DNA from: Muribaculaceae bacterium
Lineage (GTDB): Bacteria > Bacteroidota > Bacteroidia > Bacteroidales > Muribaculaceae
Length of the DNA stretch: 36,902 nt
Direction of reading: 5' to 3'
NCBI GenBank assembly: GCA_017626045.1
Contig: JAGAJP010000006.1
Location: 1-36,902, forward strand
Shown one piece after another: positions 15,386-23,824 of the stretch; the first letter of the stretch is position 1, and every line of letters begins with the position of its first letter. The position numbers and the translations under genes are program-made. Under the pieces are notes generated by a model. It saw only the letters and a list, made by a program, of their open reading frames with translations. It did no database searches and was not told the DNA's origin.

Positions 15386-15471
15386 CAACCGCAAAAGCGA
15401 TGTGTAGCCGTCAGGCACACGTCAACAACAACTCTAAAACAAACAAATAAAAAAATAAACAAAACAAAAGC

Positions 15472-15663
15472 ATGATTATCGTACCCGTTAAAGAAGGCGA
15501 AAACATCGAAAAAGCCCTCAAGAAATTCAAGCGCAAATTCGAGCGCACAGGAATCGTAAAAGAACTTCGCAGCCGTCAGGCATTCGAAAAGCCGTCGGTA
15601 AGAAACCGCAAGAAGATCATGAAGGCGATCTATGTGCAGCAGCTTCGCCAGAACGAAGAATAA
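15472..15663 (+). CDS. rpsU: 30S ribosomal protein bS21
   Basis: A 63-residue basic protein of the small ribosomal subunit. The sequence MIIVPVKEGENIEKALKKF and the following KFKRKFERTGIVKELRSRQ, then KPSVRNRKKIMKAIYVQQLR, are the complete bS21 pattern. In Bacteroidota, bS21 together with neighbouring proteins sequesters the 3' end of 16S rRNA, which explains the general disuse of Shine-Dalgarno sequences. Here the gene itself has only A-rich sequence directly before its ATG. It has two consensus promoters and ends in a strong terminator 6 bp after the stop, so it is its own transcription unit. Confidence 0.97.
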   Translation: MIIVPVKEGENIEKALKKFKRKFERTGIVKELRSRQAFEKPSVRNRKKIMKAIYVQQLRQNEE

Positions 15664-15669
15664 AATAAA

Positions 15670-15699
15670 AACGGAGGCCTCAAGGCTTCCGTTTTTTTT
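15670..15699 (+). terminator. Terminator of rpsU
   Basis: Stem AACGGAGGCC-TCAA-GGCTTCCGTT (10 bp with one G-U pair) followed by eight T. It ends only 8 bp before the xerC ATG. Confidence 0.9.
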
Positions 15700-15707
15700 A
15701 ATTTTGA

Positions 15708-16595
15708 ATGACAGAAGAATTCCTGAGATATTTCGCGCTTGAGCTCAACAGGAGCGCACTGACCACCGACGCATATCGCCGCGACCTTCACGAGATGGCC
15801 GCACACTTAGACATGGACGAAGACCTGAGCGACGCCGCCACCATAAGTACCTCCGACCTGCGGGCATGGATAGCCGAGATGTCGCGCGCCGGGCTGTCGG
15901 CGCGAAGCCTCCGGCGCAAGACCCAGGCGGCAAGGGCTTTCTTCCGCTGGATGCAGAAGCAAGAACTCATAAGCGTGAATCCGGCGGCGGAAATCAAACT
16001 CGCCAAGACGGGCAGGAAACTGCCGGAATATGTCAAGGAGCAGGAGATGGAGGCGCTCCTCGACAGGGAAGACGAAGCGGACGGCGACATCCTCGACACA
16101 AGAAACCGGCTTATCCTAAAGATACTCTATTGCTGCGGCATCAGACGCGACGAACTCGTGAAAATCACCGATGCCGACATCGACGTGTATTCAAAGGAAC
16201 TCAGAGTGCACGGAAAGCGCGACAAGACACGCGTAATTCCGCTTGCCGACGAGCTTATCTCCGACATCAGGAAATGGCAGGGCATCCGCGACTCCCGCTT
16301 CTCCCTCCCCCGCCCCGCCCCGCTCATCTGCAGCAGCCGTGGCGCGCTCACCGGAAAGGGTGTATACCGAATAGTGCGCGGAATGCTCGAGGGCACCGGC
16401 GCCACCCACAAAAGTCCCCACTCCCTGCGCCACACCTTCGCCACCTCCATGCTCAACGGCGGCGCGGAGATTAATTCAGTCAAAGAACTTCTCGGACATG
16501 CGTCGCTGCAGTCTACCCAGATATATACACATCTAACATTCAACGACATACTCAAGACATACAACACCTCCCACCCCCGGGCAAAGAAAGACTGA
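15708..16595 (+). CDS. xerC: Tyrosine recombinase XerC/XerD type
   Basis: A 295-residue site-specific recombinase, most likely the chromosome-dimer resolvase acting at dif. Residues 1-90 are the SAM-like core-binding domain (EEFLRYFALELNRSALTTDAY). The catalytic domain carries all active-site residues: Arg146 in CCGIRRDEL, Lys170 or 173 in HGKRDKTR, His238-x-x-Arg241 in PHSLRHTFAT, His264 in LLGHASLQ and nucleophile Tyr273 in TQIYTH. Size and motif spacing fit housekeeping Xer proteins rather than phage integrases, and no mobile-element genes flank it. The ATG at 15708 is needed to keep the N-terminal domain, yet it sits right behind the rpsU terminator, so its own promoter is unclear; it may rely on read-through. 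XerC and XerD cannot be told apart here. Confidence 0.9.
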   Translation: MTEEFLRYFALELNRSALTTDAYRRDLHEMAAHLDMDEDLSDAATISTSDLRAWIAEMSRAGLSARSLRRKTQAARAFFRWMQKQELISVNPAAEIKLAKTGRKLPEYVKEQEMEALLDREDEADGDILDTRNRLILKILYCCGIRRDELVKITDADIDVYSKELRVHGKRDKTRVIPLADELISDIRKWQGIRDSRFSLPRPAPLICSSRGALTGKGVYRIVRGMLEGTGATHKSPHSLRHTFATSMLNGGAEINSVKELLGHASLQSTQIYTHLTFNDILKTYNTSHPRAKKD

Positions 16596-16683
16596 GGGAG
16601 CAAGAACGCGGCTGCATGGGAAATAAAACGTTGAAAAACGCCACTTTAAACGCCATAGAGTAGGATATGTCGATAAAATTTAC

Positions 16684-16691
16684 TATCTTTG
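16684..16691 (+). promoter_or_regulatory. -7 box of pnp
   Basis: TATCTTTG matches TAnnTTTG exactly; no good TTTG is found 19-21 nt upstream. It implies a leader of about 85 nt and rules out the in-frame TTG at 16689 as the translation start. Confidence 0.5.
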
Positions 16692-16784
16692 CAAACTGAA
16701 TGCGCGAGATCCGGAAGGCGAAGGTCGACGGCGCGCGCAGCCAAGCGACAAAGAATACGAAAAACAAGAAAGAACAAATCAAGA

Positions 16785-19082
16785 ATGAAACCACAGCCAA
16801 TCAAGAAAACCATTGAGCTGGGCGACGGCCGCACTATTACAATCGAGACCGGCAAGCTCGCCAAACAGGCAGATGGCGCTGTAGAAGTACGCATGGGCAA
16901 CACCATGCTGCTCGCCACCGTCTGCTCCGCAGAGGAGGCCAACGAGGGAGTGGACTTTATGCCCCTCACAGTAGAGTACAAGGAAAAATACGCCTCTATC
17001 GGACGTTATCCCGGCGGTTTTCTGAAAAGAGAAGGACGCGCGAGCGACTACGAGATCCTCACATCGCGACTCGTAGACCGTGTGCTCCGTCCTCTGTTTC
17101 CGGACAACTATCATGCAGAGACCTTCGTCAACGTGACCCTCTTCTCCGCAGATGAGAACGACGCGCCCGACGCCCTTGCCGGCATCGCGGCATCAGCAGC
17201 TCTCGCATGCAGCGACATACCTTTCAACGGCCCGATATCCGAAGTGCGTGTGGCACGCGTAGACGGCAAATGGGTCATCAACCCTACATTCAGCCAGATC
17301 GAGCGCGCCGACATCGAACTGATGGTGGGCGCCACCTACGACAACATCATGATGGTGGAAGGCGAGATGGACGAGGTCAGCGAGGCCGAGCTTCTCGAAG
17401 CCCTGAAAGTAGCACACGAGGAAATAAAGAAGCACTGCGTGGCGCAGATGGAGCTCATGAAGGAAGCCGGCAAAGAGACAAAGCGCGAATACTGCCATGA
17501 GGTCAACGACGACGCCCTCCGCGCTGACGTTCACGACAAATGCTACGACAAGGCATACGCCATCGCCAAGACCGGCAGCGCCGACAAGCAGTGGCGCAAT
17601 GAATCGTTCAAGGCAGTGCGCGACGAATACATCGAGTCGCTGCCCGAGATGACCGAGGAGCAGCTCTCCCTCTATAGCGAGGACCAGCGCATCGAGATGG
17701 TGAAGAGATACTATCACGACGTGGAGAAAGAGGCAATGCGCCGCTGCGTGCTCGACGAAGGCATCCGTCTCGACGGCCGCAAGACCACCGAGATCCGTCC
17801 TATATGGATAGAGACCGACTACATCCCCGGCCCCCACGGATCCGCCATCTTCACCCGCGGCGAGACACAGGCTCTCGTGACCTGCACACTCGGCACTACT
17901 CTCGACGAGAAGATAGTAGACGACGTGCTCAACCAGAGCAAGGAGCGTTTCCTCCTTCACTACAACTTCCCCCCCTTCTCCACAGGCGAGGCTCGTCCGC
18001 AGCGCGGTGTGGGACGCCGCGAGATAGGCCACGGCAACCTTGCCCACAGGGCTCTTAAGCGCATGTTCCCCGACAACTTCCCCTACACCTGCCGCATTGT
18101 CAGCGACATCCTCGAGTCAAACGGCTCATCGTCGATGGCTACGGTTTGCGGCGGCACGCTTGCCCTTCTTGACGCAGGCGTGAAGATGAAGCGTCCGGTT
18201 GCCGGCGTGGCAATGGGACTCATCTCCGACCCGGGAGCAACCAAATATGCCGTCCTCTCCGACATCCTCGGCGACGAGGACCATCTCGGCGACATGGACT
18301 TCAAGGTAACAGGCACCGAGAAAGGAATCACCGCGACTCAGATGGACATCAAGTGTGACGGCCTCAGCTACGAGATTCTCGCCAAGGCACTCGACCAGGC
18401 TCGCCAGGGACGTATGCACATCCTCGGAAAGATCGCCGAAGCCATCCCCGAGGCTCGTGAAGACTACAAGCCTCACGTTCCGCGTCTCGTGACCATCGAG
18501 ATACCGAAAGAAATGATCGGCGCCGTAATCGGGCCGCAGGGCAAGATCATCCAGGGCATTCAGGAAGAGACCGGAGCCACCATCTCTATCGACGAAGACG
18601 AGAAACTCGGCATCGGAAAGGTCGAGATCGCATCGAAAGACAAGGCAAGCATCGACTCCGCACTCGCCAAGATCCGAGCCATTGTGGCAATGCCCGAGGA
18701 GGGAGAGACCTACGAAGGCAAGGTTCGCTCGATACTCGACTTCGGTGCGTTTGTGGAATTCATGCCCGGACGCGACGGTCTGCTCCACATCAGCGAGATC
18801 TCCTGGGAGCGTCTTGAGGATATGGAGGCATCCGGACTCAAGGAAGGCGACATCGTCAAGGTGAAACTCATAGAAATCGACAAGAAGACCGGCAAATACC
18901 GTCTGTCGATGCGTGCCCTGACGGAGAAACCCGAGGGCTACGTGGAGAGAGAGGCGCGTCCGCGCGGCGAAAGACCCCGCAGAGACGGCGACCGTCCGCG
19001 CAGAGACGGCGACCGCGGACCTCGCGGACCACGCAGAGACGGCGGCAACGACCGCGGACCCCGCGGACCCCGTCGCGACTAA
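16785..19082 (+). CDS. pnp: Polynucleotide phosphorylase
   Basis: Phosphorolytic 3'-5' exoribonuclease of mRNA turnover; trimeric and cytosolic. From ATG 16785 the protein has 765 residues: first RNase PH domain (about 10-145, with [21 protein letters not shown]), alpha-helical linker, second RNase PH domain (about 325-550, with [24 protein letters not shown] and [20 protein letters not shown], carrying the catalytic Asp residues), KH domain (about 570-625, [20 protein letters not shown]) and S1 domain (about 635-710, [29 protein letters not shown]). The C-terminus is a tail of about 45 residues built of RPRRDGDR and RGPRGPRRD repeats, which resembles RGG-type RNA-binding tails. A strong bidirectional terminator follows. 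Confidence 0.97.
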   Translation: MKPQPIKKTIELGDGRTITIETGKLAKQADGAVEVRMGNTMLLATVCSAEEANEGVDFMPLTVEYKEKYASIGRYPGGFLKREGRASDYEILTSRLVDRVLRPLFPDNYHAETFVNVTLFSADENDAPDALAGIAASAALACSDIPFNGPISEVRVARVDGKWVINPTFSQIERADIELMVGATYDNIMMVEGEMDEVSEAELLEALKVAHEEIKKHCVAQMELMKEAGKETKREYCHEVNDDALRADVHDKCYDKAYAIAKTGSADKQWRNESFKAVRDEYIESLPEMTEEQLSLYSEDQRIEMVKRYYHDVEKEAMRRCVLDEGIRLDGRKTTEIRPIWIETDYIPGPHGSAIFTRGETQALVTCTLGTTLDEKIVDDVLNQSKERFLLHYNFPPFSTGEARPQRGVGRREIGHGNLAHRALKRMFPDNFPYTCRIVSDILESNGSSSMATVCGGTLALLDAGVKMKRPVAGVAMGLISDPGATKYAVLSDILGDEDHLGDMDFKVTGTEKGITATQMDIKCDGLSYEILAKALDQARQGRMHILGKIAEAIPEAREDYKPHVPRLVTIEIPKEMIGAVIGPQGKIIQGIQEETGATISIDEDEKLGIGKVEIASKDKASIDSALAKIRAIVAMPEEGETYEGKVRSILDFGAFVEFMPGRDGLLHISEISWERLEDMEASGLKEGDIVKVKLIEIDKKTGKYRLSMRALTEKPEGYVEREARPRGERPRRDGDRPRRDGDRGPRGPRRDGGNDRGPRGPRRD

Positions 19083-19101
19083 GCACTAAATGCCAATGAT
19101 T

Positions 19102-19135
19102 AAAGAAAGCGGATTCCGATGAATCCGCTTTCTTT
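19102..19135. terminator. Bidirectional terminator pnp/DUF4421
   Basis: A 15-bp perfect stem, AAAGAAAGCGGATTC (19102-19116), loop CGAT, and its complement (19121-19135), with A- and T-rich ends. It lies between the convergent ends of pnp (plus) and the DUF4421 gene (minus). Confidence 0.9.
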
Positions 19136-19163
19136 GTGTCTGGTCTGTCCTTACCGCCCTCGA

Positions 19164-20387
19164 TCAGAAGCGGAAGCCTGCCGAGAAGAGGAATGTCTCA
19201 ACCGCGTTGAAGAGGGAATAGTTTTTCGAATTATACCAGTTGCCGCGAAACTTCCCCTGCGCGCCGGCAAACCAGTTGCCGGCATTGTAGGTAAACGACA
19301 TCATGCCGCGACCTCCCATAGAGAAGAGTTTCACCGAGCCCTCCGAAGAGTCCTCATAGCAATGGTTGAAGCCTATTCCGGGAAGCAGGGTCACATTGAA
19401 AAGCCAGTGGCGTCCGAGCACACAGTTGTAGCCGTATCCGAAGATTAGATTGTAGTCGTGATAATGGAACCGGTAATCGCTGAGATTATCCATCTTCGCG
19501 TATGGCTTAAGCTCCTCGGGAAGCTGTGTGAAATCCATGTCTATATCCTGGTTGCAATAAGAGAAACCCACCATGAAGCAGCCCTGGCTTTTCTTCTGAA
19601 TCTTGGAGAAATTATACGCCGCTCCCTGGGAATACTTATAACCGTTGAGGAAATAATAAGCGTCTATGCCGAAAGTGCTCATGGTGACGCCCTCGAAAGG
19701 AATCTTGAACGGCTTCTTGTTGTTGTAGTCGCCGAAGGTCCGGATATACGTACCGCCGTCGTTGGAATAATAGTATCCGTCAACACTGAAGCGGGCGCAG
19801 TTGAATCCGAACTCCTGCTTCTTATAGTTGATGGTTCCGCCGCTGAAGAGGTGCGACATATCGAAGGAGTAGGTGTAGCTCACCGCCATATACTGGATCG
19901 ACGCGCCGAGAAGGATATGGAGCTGTCCGCTCATTATGGTGCTGAACTTCTTCGGGAAGCGCATATAGTATGAGTCGGTCCAGTTGTCGTTGATAATCCT
20001 TGCGCGCCACCGCTTACCGGTCCCCACAACATAGGCGGTGTCGGTGGTGCTGAAAATCCTGTCGCCCCAGTTGTAGACCTTCACGCAGAATCCAAGGAAA
20101 CGGGGCCACTCCACAGTGGTGTCGCTCATCTCGAGCTGTCCTTTCTTGAAAAGGTGCCACCAGTTGCGGTCCGGATCCCGAGGCACAGTGTCTCTCACCG
20201 TGGAGATCCGGCTTGCTGCGACACTCAGTGAATCATCGGCGAGGGCGATGTCGTCTGCCGTCACCGTCTCCTCTACAGGATTGGAGGGATTCCACCGAAG
20301 CGCATCGGGGAGCGCCGCGACAGCGCAAGCCGCGGGAAATACAACCGAAACAATCAATAGCAGAAGAAAACGTCTCATTAAACGCAT
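19164..20387 (-). CDS. DUF4421 family outer-membrane protein
   Basis: A 407-residue protein with an N-terminal signal peptide (MRLMRRFLLLLIVSVVFPAACAVAA) and a body of alternating amphipathic strands rich in Tyr, Phe, Trp and Gly, ending in SAGFRF with a C-terminal aromatic residue, as in outer-membrane beta-barrels. The pattern (RFLGFCVKVYNWGDRIFSTTDTAYVVGTGKRW; DYNLIFGYGYNCVLGRHWLFN) matches DUF4421, a Bacteroidota family of unknown function. It is the last gene of the hpf-fdtA-fdtB-mltG operon, starting 9 bp after the mltG stop. Its position after MltG and sugar-nucleotide enzymes suggests an envelope role, but nothing more specific can be read. Confidence 0.75.
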   Translation of the reverse strand: MRLMRRFLLLLIVSVVFPAACAVAALPDALRWNPSNPVEETVTADDIALADDSLSVAASRISTVRDTVPRDPDRNWWHLFKKGQLEMSDTTVEWPRFLGFCVKVYNWGDRIFSTTDTAYVVGTGKRWRARIINDNWTDSYYMRFPKKFSTIMSGQLHILLGASIQYMAVSYTYSFDMSHLFSGGTINYKKQEFGFNCARFSVDGYYYSNDGGTYIRTFGDYNNKKPFKIPFEGVTMSTFGIDAYYFLNGYKYSQGAAYNFSKIQKKSQGCFMVGFSYCNQDIDMDFTQLPEELKPYAKMDNLSDYRFHYHDYNLIFGYGYNCVLGRHWLFNVTLLPGIGFNHCYEDSSEGSVKLFSMGGRGMMSFTYNAGNWFAGAQGKFRGNWYNSKNYSLFNAVETFLFSAGFRF

Positions 20388-20396
20388 TCGAAAACT

Positions 20397-21479
20397 TTAC
20401 CTGAAGATTCCGCGCCGGTCGAGCTCACGCTGGTAACGCCGGGCGTTGATCTGATGATCCCTATAGTTTGACGCAAAATTATGACGTCCGGAGAAATCCT
20501 CCTTCGCGCACATATAAAGATAATCGTTGGGTGCGCTGTCGAGAATCGCATCGATTGTCTCCACCGACGTGGTGCGAATCGGCCCCGGCGGCAGTCCCTT
20601 GCGTCTGTATGTGTTGTAGGGGCTGTCGATTGTTTTGTCCTTGTTGGTGATTCTCTTTATGTTGAAATCACCTACGGCATACCTCACCGTAGGATCCGCC
20701 TGCAGCGGCATCCCGGTCCTCAGCCGGTTGATGTAAAGACGTCCCACAGTGCCTTTTTCCGACACCGCGTTGGTCTCCTCATCCACTATCGAAGCAAGCG
20801 TCATAACGTCGGCGGCCGATAGGCCGAGCGCCTCCGCCTTGTCGCGCCTTTCCTTATTCCACACGTCAAGATAGTGCTCGCCTATTTTTTTCACCACGTC
20901 ACGCGGCGAGGCATTCCAGTAAAATTCGTATGAATCGTTGATGAAAAGAGCCATCGCCTGGTCAGGAGTCAGTCCGTATGGTTCCAGAATCGAAGCGTCG
21001 GAAAGCGTCGAGGCAAGCTCCTCTTCTGAGAAATCAAAACGGTTCGCCACCTTTTCCTCAAGAACGGGAAGAAGACGGAAGCCGTTGATGGTGATGGTGA
21101 GCGGATACTGGGCCCCGCCGGTAAGACGGCGCATTGCCGAAAACGGGCTTTCGCCCGCCTCGACGAGATAAGCGCCGTGGCGAGCAGAGAAATCCGCGCC
21201 TCGTAACTGAGCGAGCCTCATCACCTTACGGGCATAGCCATCGCCGAGATACCGCGACAGCGAGTCGCGCACCTGTGCGTCGGAAGCTCCCGCCGGGATA
21301 CGGACAAGCGCGCTCGAAGGAGCACTTCCCGAGAAAAGCACCATATACGCCACAATAGCCACCATCACGCAGACAAAGGCTGTAAAGACCGCCACACGCG
21401 GCCAGCGGCGCGACTTACGCGCCCGTCTGCGGCGAGGTGCCGGCTTTTTATTTGTATTTTTTATAGTGGATTCTGTCAT
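20397..21479 (-). CDS. mltG: Endolytic murein transglycosylase MltG
   Basis: Cuts nascent peptidoglycan glycan strands internally and so sets strand length. The 360-residue protein has a basic cytosolic tail (PRRRRARKSRR), one transmembrane helix at about 28-50, a LysM-like segment near 95-125 and the YceG catalytic domain (about 130-350) with LASIVDEETN and GRLYINRLRTGMPLQADPTVRYA. The family motif is usually ASI[VI]EKET; here the first Glu position is Asp233 while Glu235 is kept. Which of these is catalytic I cannot settle without an alignment. The start overlaps the fdtB stop by 4 bp (ATGA), so translation is coupled. Confidence 0.92.
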   Translation of the reverse strand: MTESTIKNTNKKPAPRRRRARKSRRWPRVAVFTAFVCVMVAIVAYMVLFSGSAPSSALVRIPAGASDAQVRDSLSRYLGDGYARKVMRLAQLRGADFSARHGAYLVEAGESPFSAMRRLTGGAQYPLTITINGFRLLPVLEEKVANRFDFSEEELASTLSDASILEPYGLTPDQAMALFINDSYEFYWNASPRDVVKKIGEHYLDVWNKERRDKAEALGLSAADVMTLASIVDEETNAVSEKGTVGRLYINRLRTGMPLQADPTVRYAVGDFNIKRITNKDKTIDSPYNTYRRKGLPPGPIRTTSVETIDAILDSAPNDYLYMCAKEDFSGRHNFASNYRDHQINARRYQRELDRRGIFR

Positions 21480-22624
21480 GGTCTGTAATCATTTATTATT
21501 CGCGCGACCTCCTTAGCTTCCGCTACATTGACGTTGGCTATGGGAAGGCTGATGCAGCTGCGGGAAAGAGCAATGGAGGGAGTCAATGTCTTCGGGCGGA
21601 ACCTACCTTCATAGCATGGCTGAAGATAAGGTGGATCCGGATAATGCACATCGGTGGGAACACCTTCCGAGGCAAGATGCGCGCGCAAGGCGTCGCGTAT
21701 GTTTTCCGGCACGCGCACCACGTATTGATGCCATACCTGCGTCATATCCGGAAATATTGTCGGCTTGGTCACAATCGGGTTGGAGATGTATCTGTCGTAG
21801 GCAGCCCCCGTCTCTGCCCTCGCCGCCGTCTCCCGGTCAAGATGGCGTAGTTTCACCCTGAGCATGGCTGCCTGGATTTCATCGAGGCGGCAGTTGTATC
21901 CCTCGTAAATATTGTGATATCTTCTGTCGGAGCCATAGTTGGCGAGAGCCCTGACGGTATCGGCAATCGCCGTATCGGATGTGGTCACCGCTCCCCCGTC
22001 GCCGAGCGCCCCTATATTTTTTGTGGGATAAAAACTGAAGGCGGCGGCATCTCCGAGGGCTCCTGTGGATCGGCTGCCGCTGAATCCGGAGGAAGCGGCA
22101 AGAGCGCCTATTGCCTGCGCGTTGTCTTCCACTATGAGCATACCCCTCTCCCTCATTATGGAGGCGGCATGGGAATCCCAGCATGGCGTGCCGTAGAGAT
22201 GGGTTATGAGAGCGACGGAAACATTAAGCGGTGAAACGCTGCGGCTGTTTTCATCAAGAAAGCGGAGCGCCTCTGTCCAGCTGAAGTTCATAGTATCGGA
22301 ATCCGGCTCTACAAAAACCGGTATCAGTCCGAACTCCGTCACCGGCAACACAGATGCTATGTAAGTGTTTGCCGCCACCATAACGGCATCACCTTTTCGG
22401 ATGCGCCCGAGCTCAACGCATGCCCGGAGTATGAGACGCAACGCATCGAGACCATTGCTGACACCTATCGCGAAATCCGCTCCGCACTGCTCCGAGAGTT
22501 CCTTCTCAAAGGCCCGAGTCTCGGGTCCATGGAGATAGCAGCCGCTTCTTATCACTCGGGAAGCGGCCGCCACAAGGTCGTCGGCAAAGGGAGCGTTAGT
22601 CTCCGCAAGATTTAAGAAATTCAT
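21476..22624 (-). CDS. fdtB: Sugar 3-aminotransferase (FdtB-like)
   Basis: A 382-residue PLP-dependent DegT/DnrJ/EryC1 aminotransferase. PLP-binding features are visible: GVSNGLDALRLIL (phosphate loop, about 54-66), VEDNAQAIGA with Asp167, and the Schiff-base Lys202 in SFYPTKNIGALGDGG. Its partner, overlapping by 29 bp upstream, is an FdtA-type 3,4-ketoisomerase, so the most likely reaction is amination at C3 of dTDP-6-deoxy-D-xylo-hex-3-ulose to dTDP-3-amino-3,6-dideoxyhexose (Fuc3N type) for a surface glycan. The isomer made cannot be told from sequence. No N-acetyltransferase or rmlAB genes are in the window. Coupled to mltG by a 4-bp overlap. Confidence 0.85.
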   Translation of the reverse strand: MNFLNLAETNAPFADDLVAAASRVIRSGCYLHGPETRAFEKELSEQCGADFAIGVSNGLDALRLILRACVELGRIRKGDAVMVAANTYIASVLPVTEFGLIPVFVEPDSDTMNFSWTEALRFLDENSRSVSPLNVSVALITHLYGTPCWDSHAASIMRERGMLIVEDNAQAIGALAASSGFSGSRSTGALGDAAAFSFYPTKNIGALGDGGAVTTSDTAIADTVRALANYGSDRRYHNIYEGYNCRLDEIQAAMLRVKLRHLDRETAARAETGAAYDRYISNPIVTKPTIFPDMTQVWHQYVVRVPENIRDALRAHLASEGVPTDVHYPDPPYLQPCYEGRFRPKTLTPSIALSRSCISLPIANVNVAEAKEVARIINDYRP

Positions 22625-23018
22625 GATACTCGTCGAGATCCCTTATATAGTCTTCTTCCTCATAGTGATGGTCGCAAAGTGCCAGACACACGGTGCCGGT
22701 AGTGAAATCGTGCATCGAGTCCCAGACTCCCGGGGGAATCAGCACGCCCTTGTTGGCTCTGTTCATCCTCACCACCATGCTGTCGGAGCCATCGGTGAGA
22801 TGGAGGTCGAAAGAGCCGGAAACGGCTATAAGCACCGTTGAATTCTCACGGTGGGCATGTCCGCCACGGGTCTCGCCTCCAGGCACATCATATATGTAGA
22901 AGACCCTTTTTATAGAGAACGGCACATGGCAACCTTCCTCAATGAAAGAAAGGTTGCCGCGTGGGTCACAAACTTTAGAAAATTCAAAAATCTTTACTTT
23001 GTCGAGAAGGCGTCCCAT
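22596..23018 (-). CDS. fdtA: dTDP-4-keto-6-deoxyhexose 3,4-ketoisomerase
   Basis: A 140-residue cupin of the FdtA/WxcM family that moves the keto group of dTDP-4-dehydro-6-deoxyglucose from C4 to C3. Typical features are the N-terminal FEFSKVCDPRGNLSFIEE, the VFYIYDVPGGETRGGHAHRE block with the active-site histidines His54 and His56, and PPGVWDSMHDF. The single-domain length excludes the bifunctional WxcM with its acetyltransferase half. It overlaps the aminotransferase start by 29 bp and begins 17 bp after the hpf stop. The operon thus makes an aminated deoxysugar nucleotide next to a peptidoglycan enzyme. Confidence 0.88.
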   Translation of the reverse strand: MGRLLDKVKIFEFSKVCDPRGNLSFIEEGCHVPFSIKRVFYIYDVPGGETRGGHAHRENSTVLIAVSGSFDLHLTDGSDSMVVRMNRANKGVLIPPGVWDSMHDFTTGTVCLALCDHHYEEEDYIRDLDEYHEFLKSCGD

Positions 23019-23035
23019 CAGGTCACTTCCTATGC

Positions 23036-23329
23036 TTATTTGGTTTTATCCTTATTACGTTCGAGCTGAGGCTCAAGTGCGAGAAGAGAAAGGTCGAGTG
23101 CCTCTTCAAATGAGTCGGCGGTTTTGGATGCGAAGAGGGTCTTGCCCGGAACAAGGATTTCGACGCCCGCCTCCTTGTTCATGGCTGCTTCCGGCTTGAT
23201 AAGCCGATAGTTGACGTTGACTCCGCTTATGACATCGAATCTGCGGACGAGTTTATCGATTTTCTTGTTGGTGAATCCTTCGAGCTTGTCGCTCATGTCG
23301 AAGTGAATAGCCTTAATAATAACGTCCAT
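23036..23329 (-). CDS. hpf: Ribosome hibernation factor HPF/RaiA
   Basis: A 97-residue short-form hibernation promoting factor that binds the 30S decoding region of idle ribosomes. Start ATG at 23329 gives MDVIIKAIHFDMSDKLEGF, the family's usual N-terminus; the longer frame to 23458 has no family resemblance in its first 43 residues. The beta-alpha-beta-beta-beta-alpha pattern is clear (KIDKLVRRFD, VNVNYRLIKPEA, AGVEILVPGKTLFASKTADSFEEALDLSLLALEPQLER). It heads the operon hpf-fdtA-fdtB-mltG-DUF4421. Bacteroidota often place hpf with xerC; here xerC and hpf are both present but 6.4 kb apart. No clear promoter was identified before it. Confidence 0.88.
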   Translation of the reverse strand: MDVIIKAIHFDMSDKLEGFTNKKIDKLVRRFDVISGVNVNYRLIKPEAAMNKEAGVEILVPGKTLFASKTADSFEEALDLSLLALEPQLERNKDKTK

Positions 23330-23462
23330 GGCAATGTGTTTTTGGTGGTTATACAATTGCTGGAGAGAGGACACGGAGATATCCTCTGCTTGAAAACCTC
23401 CTTTATATGTATAACACGGAATGATGGCAAAAGTTGCAGACATTTCACTTGAAAACACCCCA

Positions 23463-23483
23463 CCCCAAAATAGTTTTTTGGGG
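23463..23483. promoter_or_regulatory. Palindrome in divergent intergenic region
   Basis: CCCCAAAA-TAGTT-TTTTGGGG forms a perfect 8-bp dyad between the divergent hpf operon and the small gene at 23561. A tandem 10-mer AAGATTTTAT follows (about 23493-23512). It could be an operator or a weak terminator; there is no T run after it in either direction. Confidence 0.35.
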
Positions 23484-23521
23484 TATGGATCTAAGATTTT
23501 ATAAGATTTTATAAAGAATAA

Positions 23522-23553
23522 TTTGGAAACCCTCTAAATTTTGATTATTTTTG
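23522..23553 (+). promoter_or_regulatory. Promoter of Rpn tail and phosphatase
   Basis: TTTG (23522-23525) and TATTTTTG (23546-23553) with a 20-nt spacer, a full consensus match. The ATG at 23561 is 7 bp downstream, so the transcript may be leaderless or nearly so. Confidence 0.65.
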
Positions 23554-23560
23554 CGGTAGA

Positions 23561-23824
23561 ATGGAAAAGATGGAGACAATACCTCAGACATTTACGCGAG
23601 AGCCGGTTTTTCGCCGACTTGAAAAAGTAGCGCAATATGCAGCCCTAACGGAAAAAGAAAGAAAAGCCTACAGGGAATCTCTAAAGGTATACAGGGACAA
23701 CTATGCAATCGCCGAAACAGAAAGAGCGGAAGGCAGAGCGGAAGCAATAGCAGAGAAAAGCCAAAAAGCCAGAGAACTGGGATTATCGGAAGACATGATT
23801 GCCAAGATTTTCGGCACCAACTAA
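23561..23824 (+). pseudogene. C-terminal remnant of Rpn/PD-(D/E)XK protein
   Basis: The 87-residue frame resembles only the last part of the Rpn/YhgA-like family (PD-(D/E)XK nuclease 'transposase' proteins common in Bacteroidota): VFRRLEKVAQYAALTEKERKAYRESLKVYRDNYAI, then a Glu/Ala/Arg-rich helix (ERAEGRAEAIAEK) and a short terminal helix-turn-helix-like motif (ARELGLSEDMIAKIFGTN). The nuclease domain of about 200 residues is absent and nothing like it lies upstream, where the operon promoter sits directly before the ATG. Either a deletion fused the promoter to the tail, or this is a stand-alone regulatory tail protein. The phosphatase gene starts 7 bp after its stop, so its translation may help express that gene. 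Confidence 0.65.

Noticed and set aside
15699..15706. TAATTTTG directly before the xerC ATG as its promoter
   Set aside because: Transcription would begin inside the gene and remove the N-terminal domain; no -33 element lies at the proper distance. It is part of the rpsU terminator T run.
15708..16595. Phage or transposon integrase
   Set aside because: Size, complete Xer active site and housekeeping neighbours (rpsU, pnp) fit the chromosomal Xer recombinase; no att-like repeats or cargo are seen.
16689..16784. N-terminal extension of PNPase (32 residues)
   Set aside because: The TTG start lies inside the -7 box TATCTTTG, and the extension ([12 protein letters not shown]...) is unlike any PNPase; [15 protein letters not shown] is the normal start.
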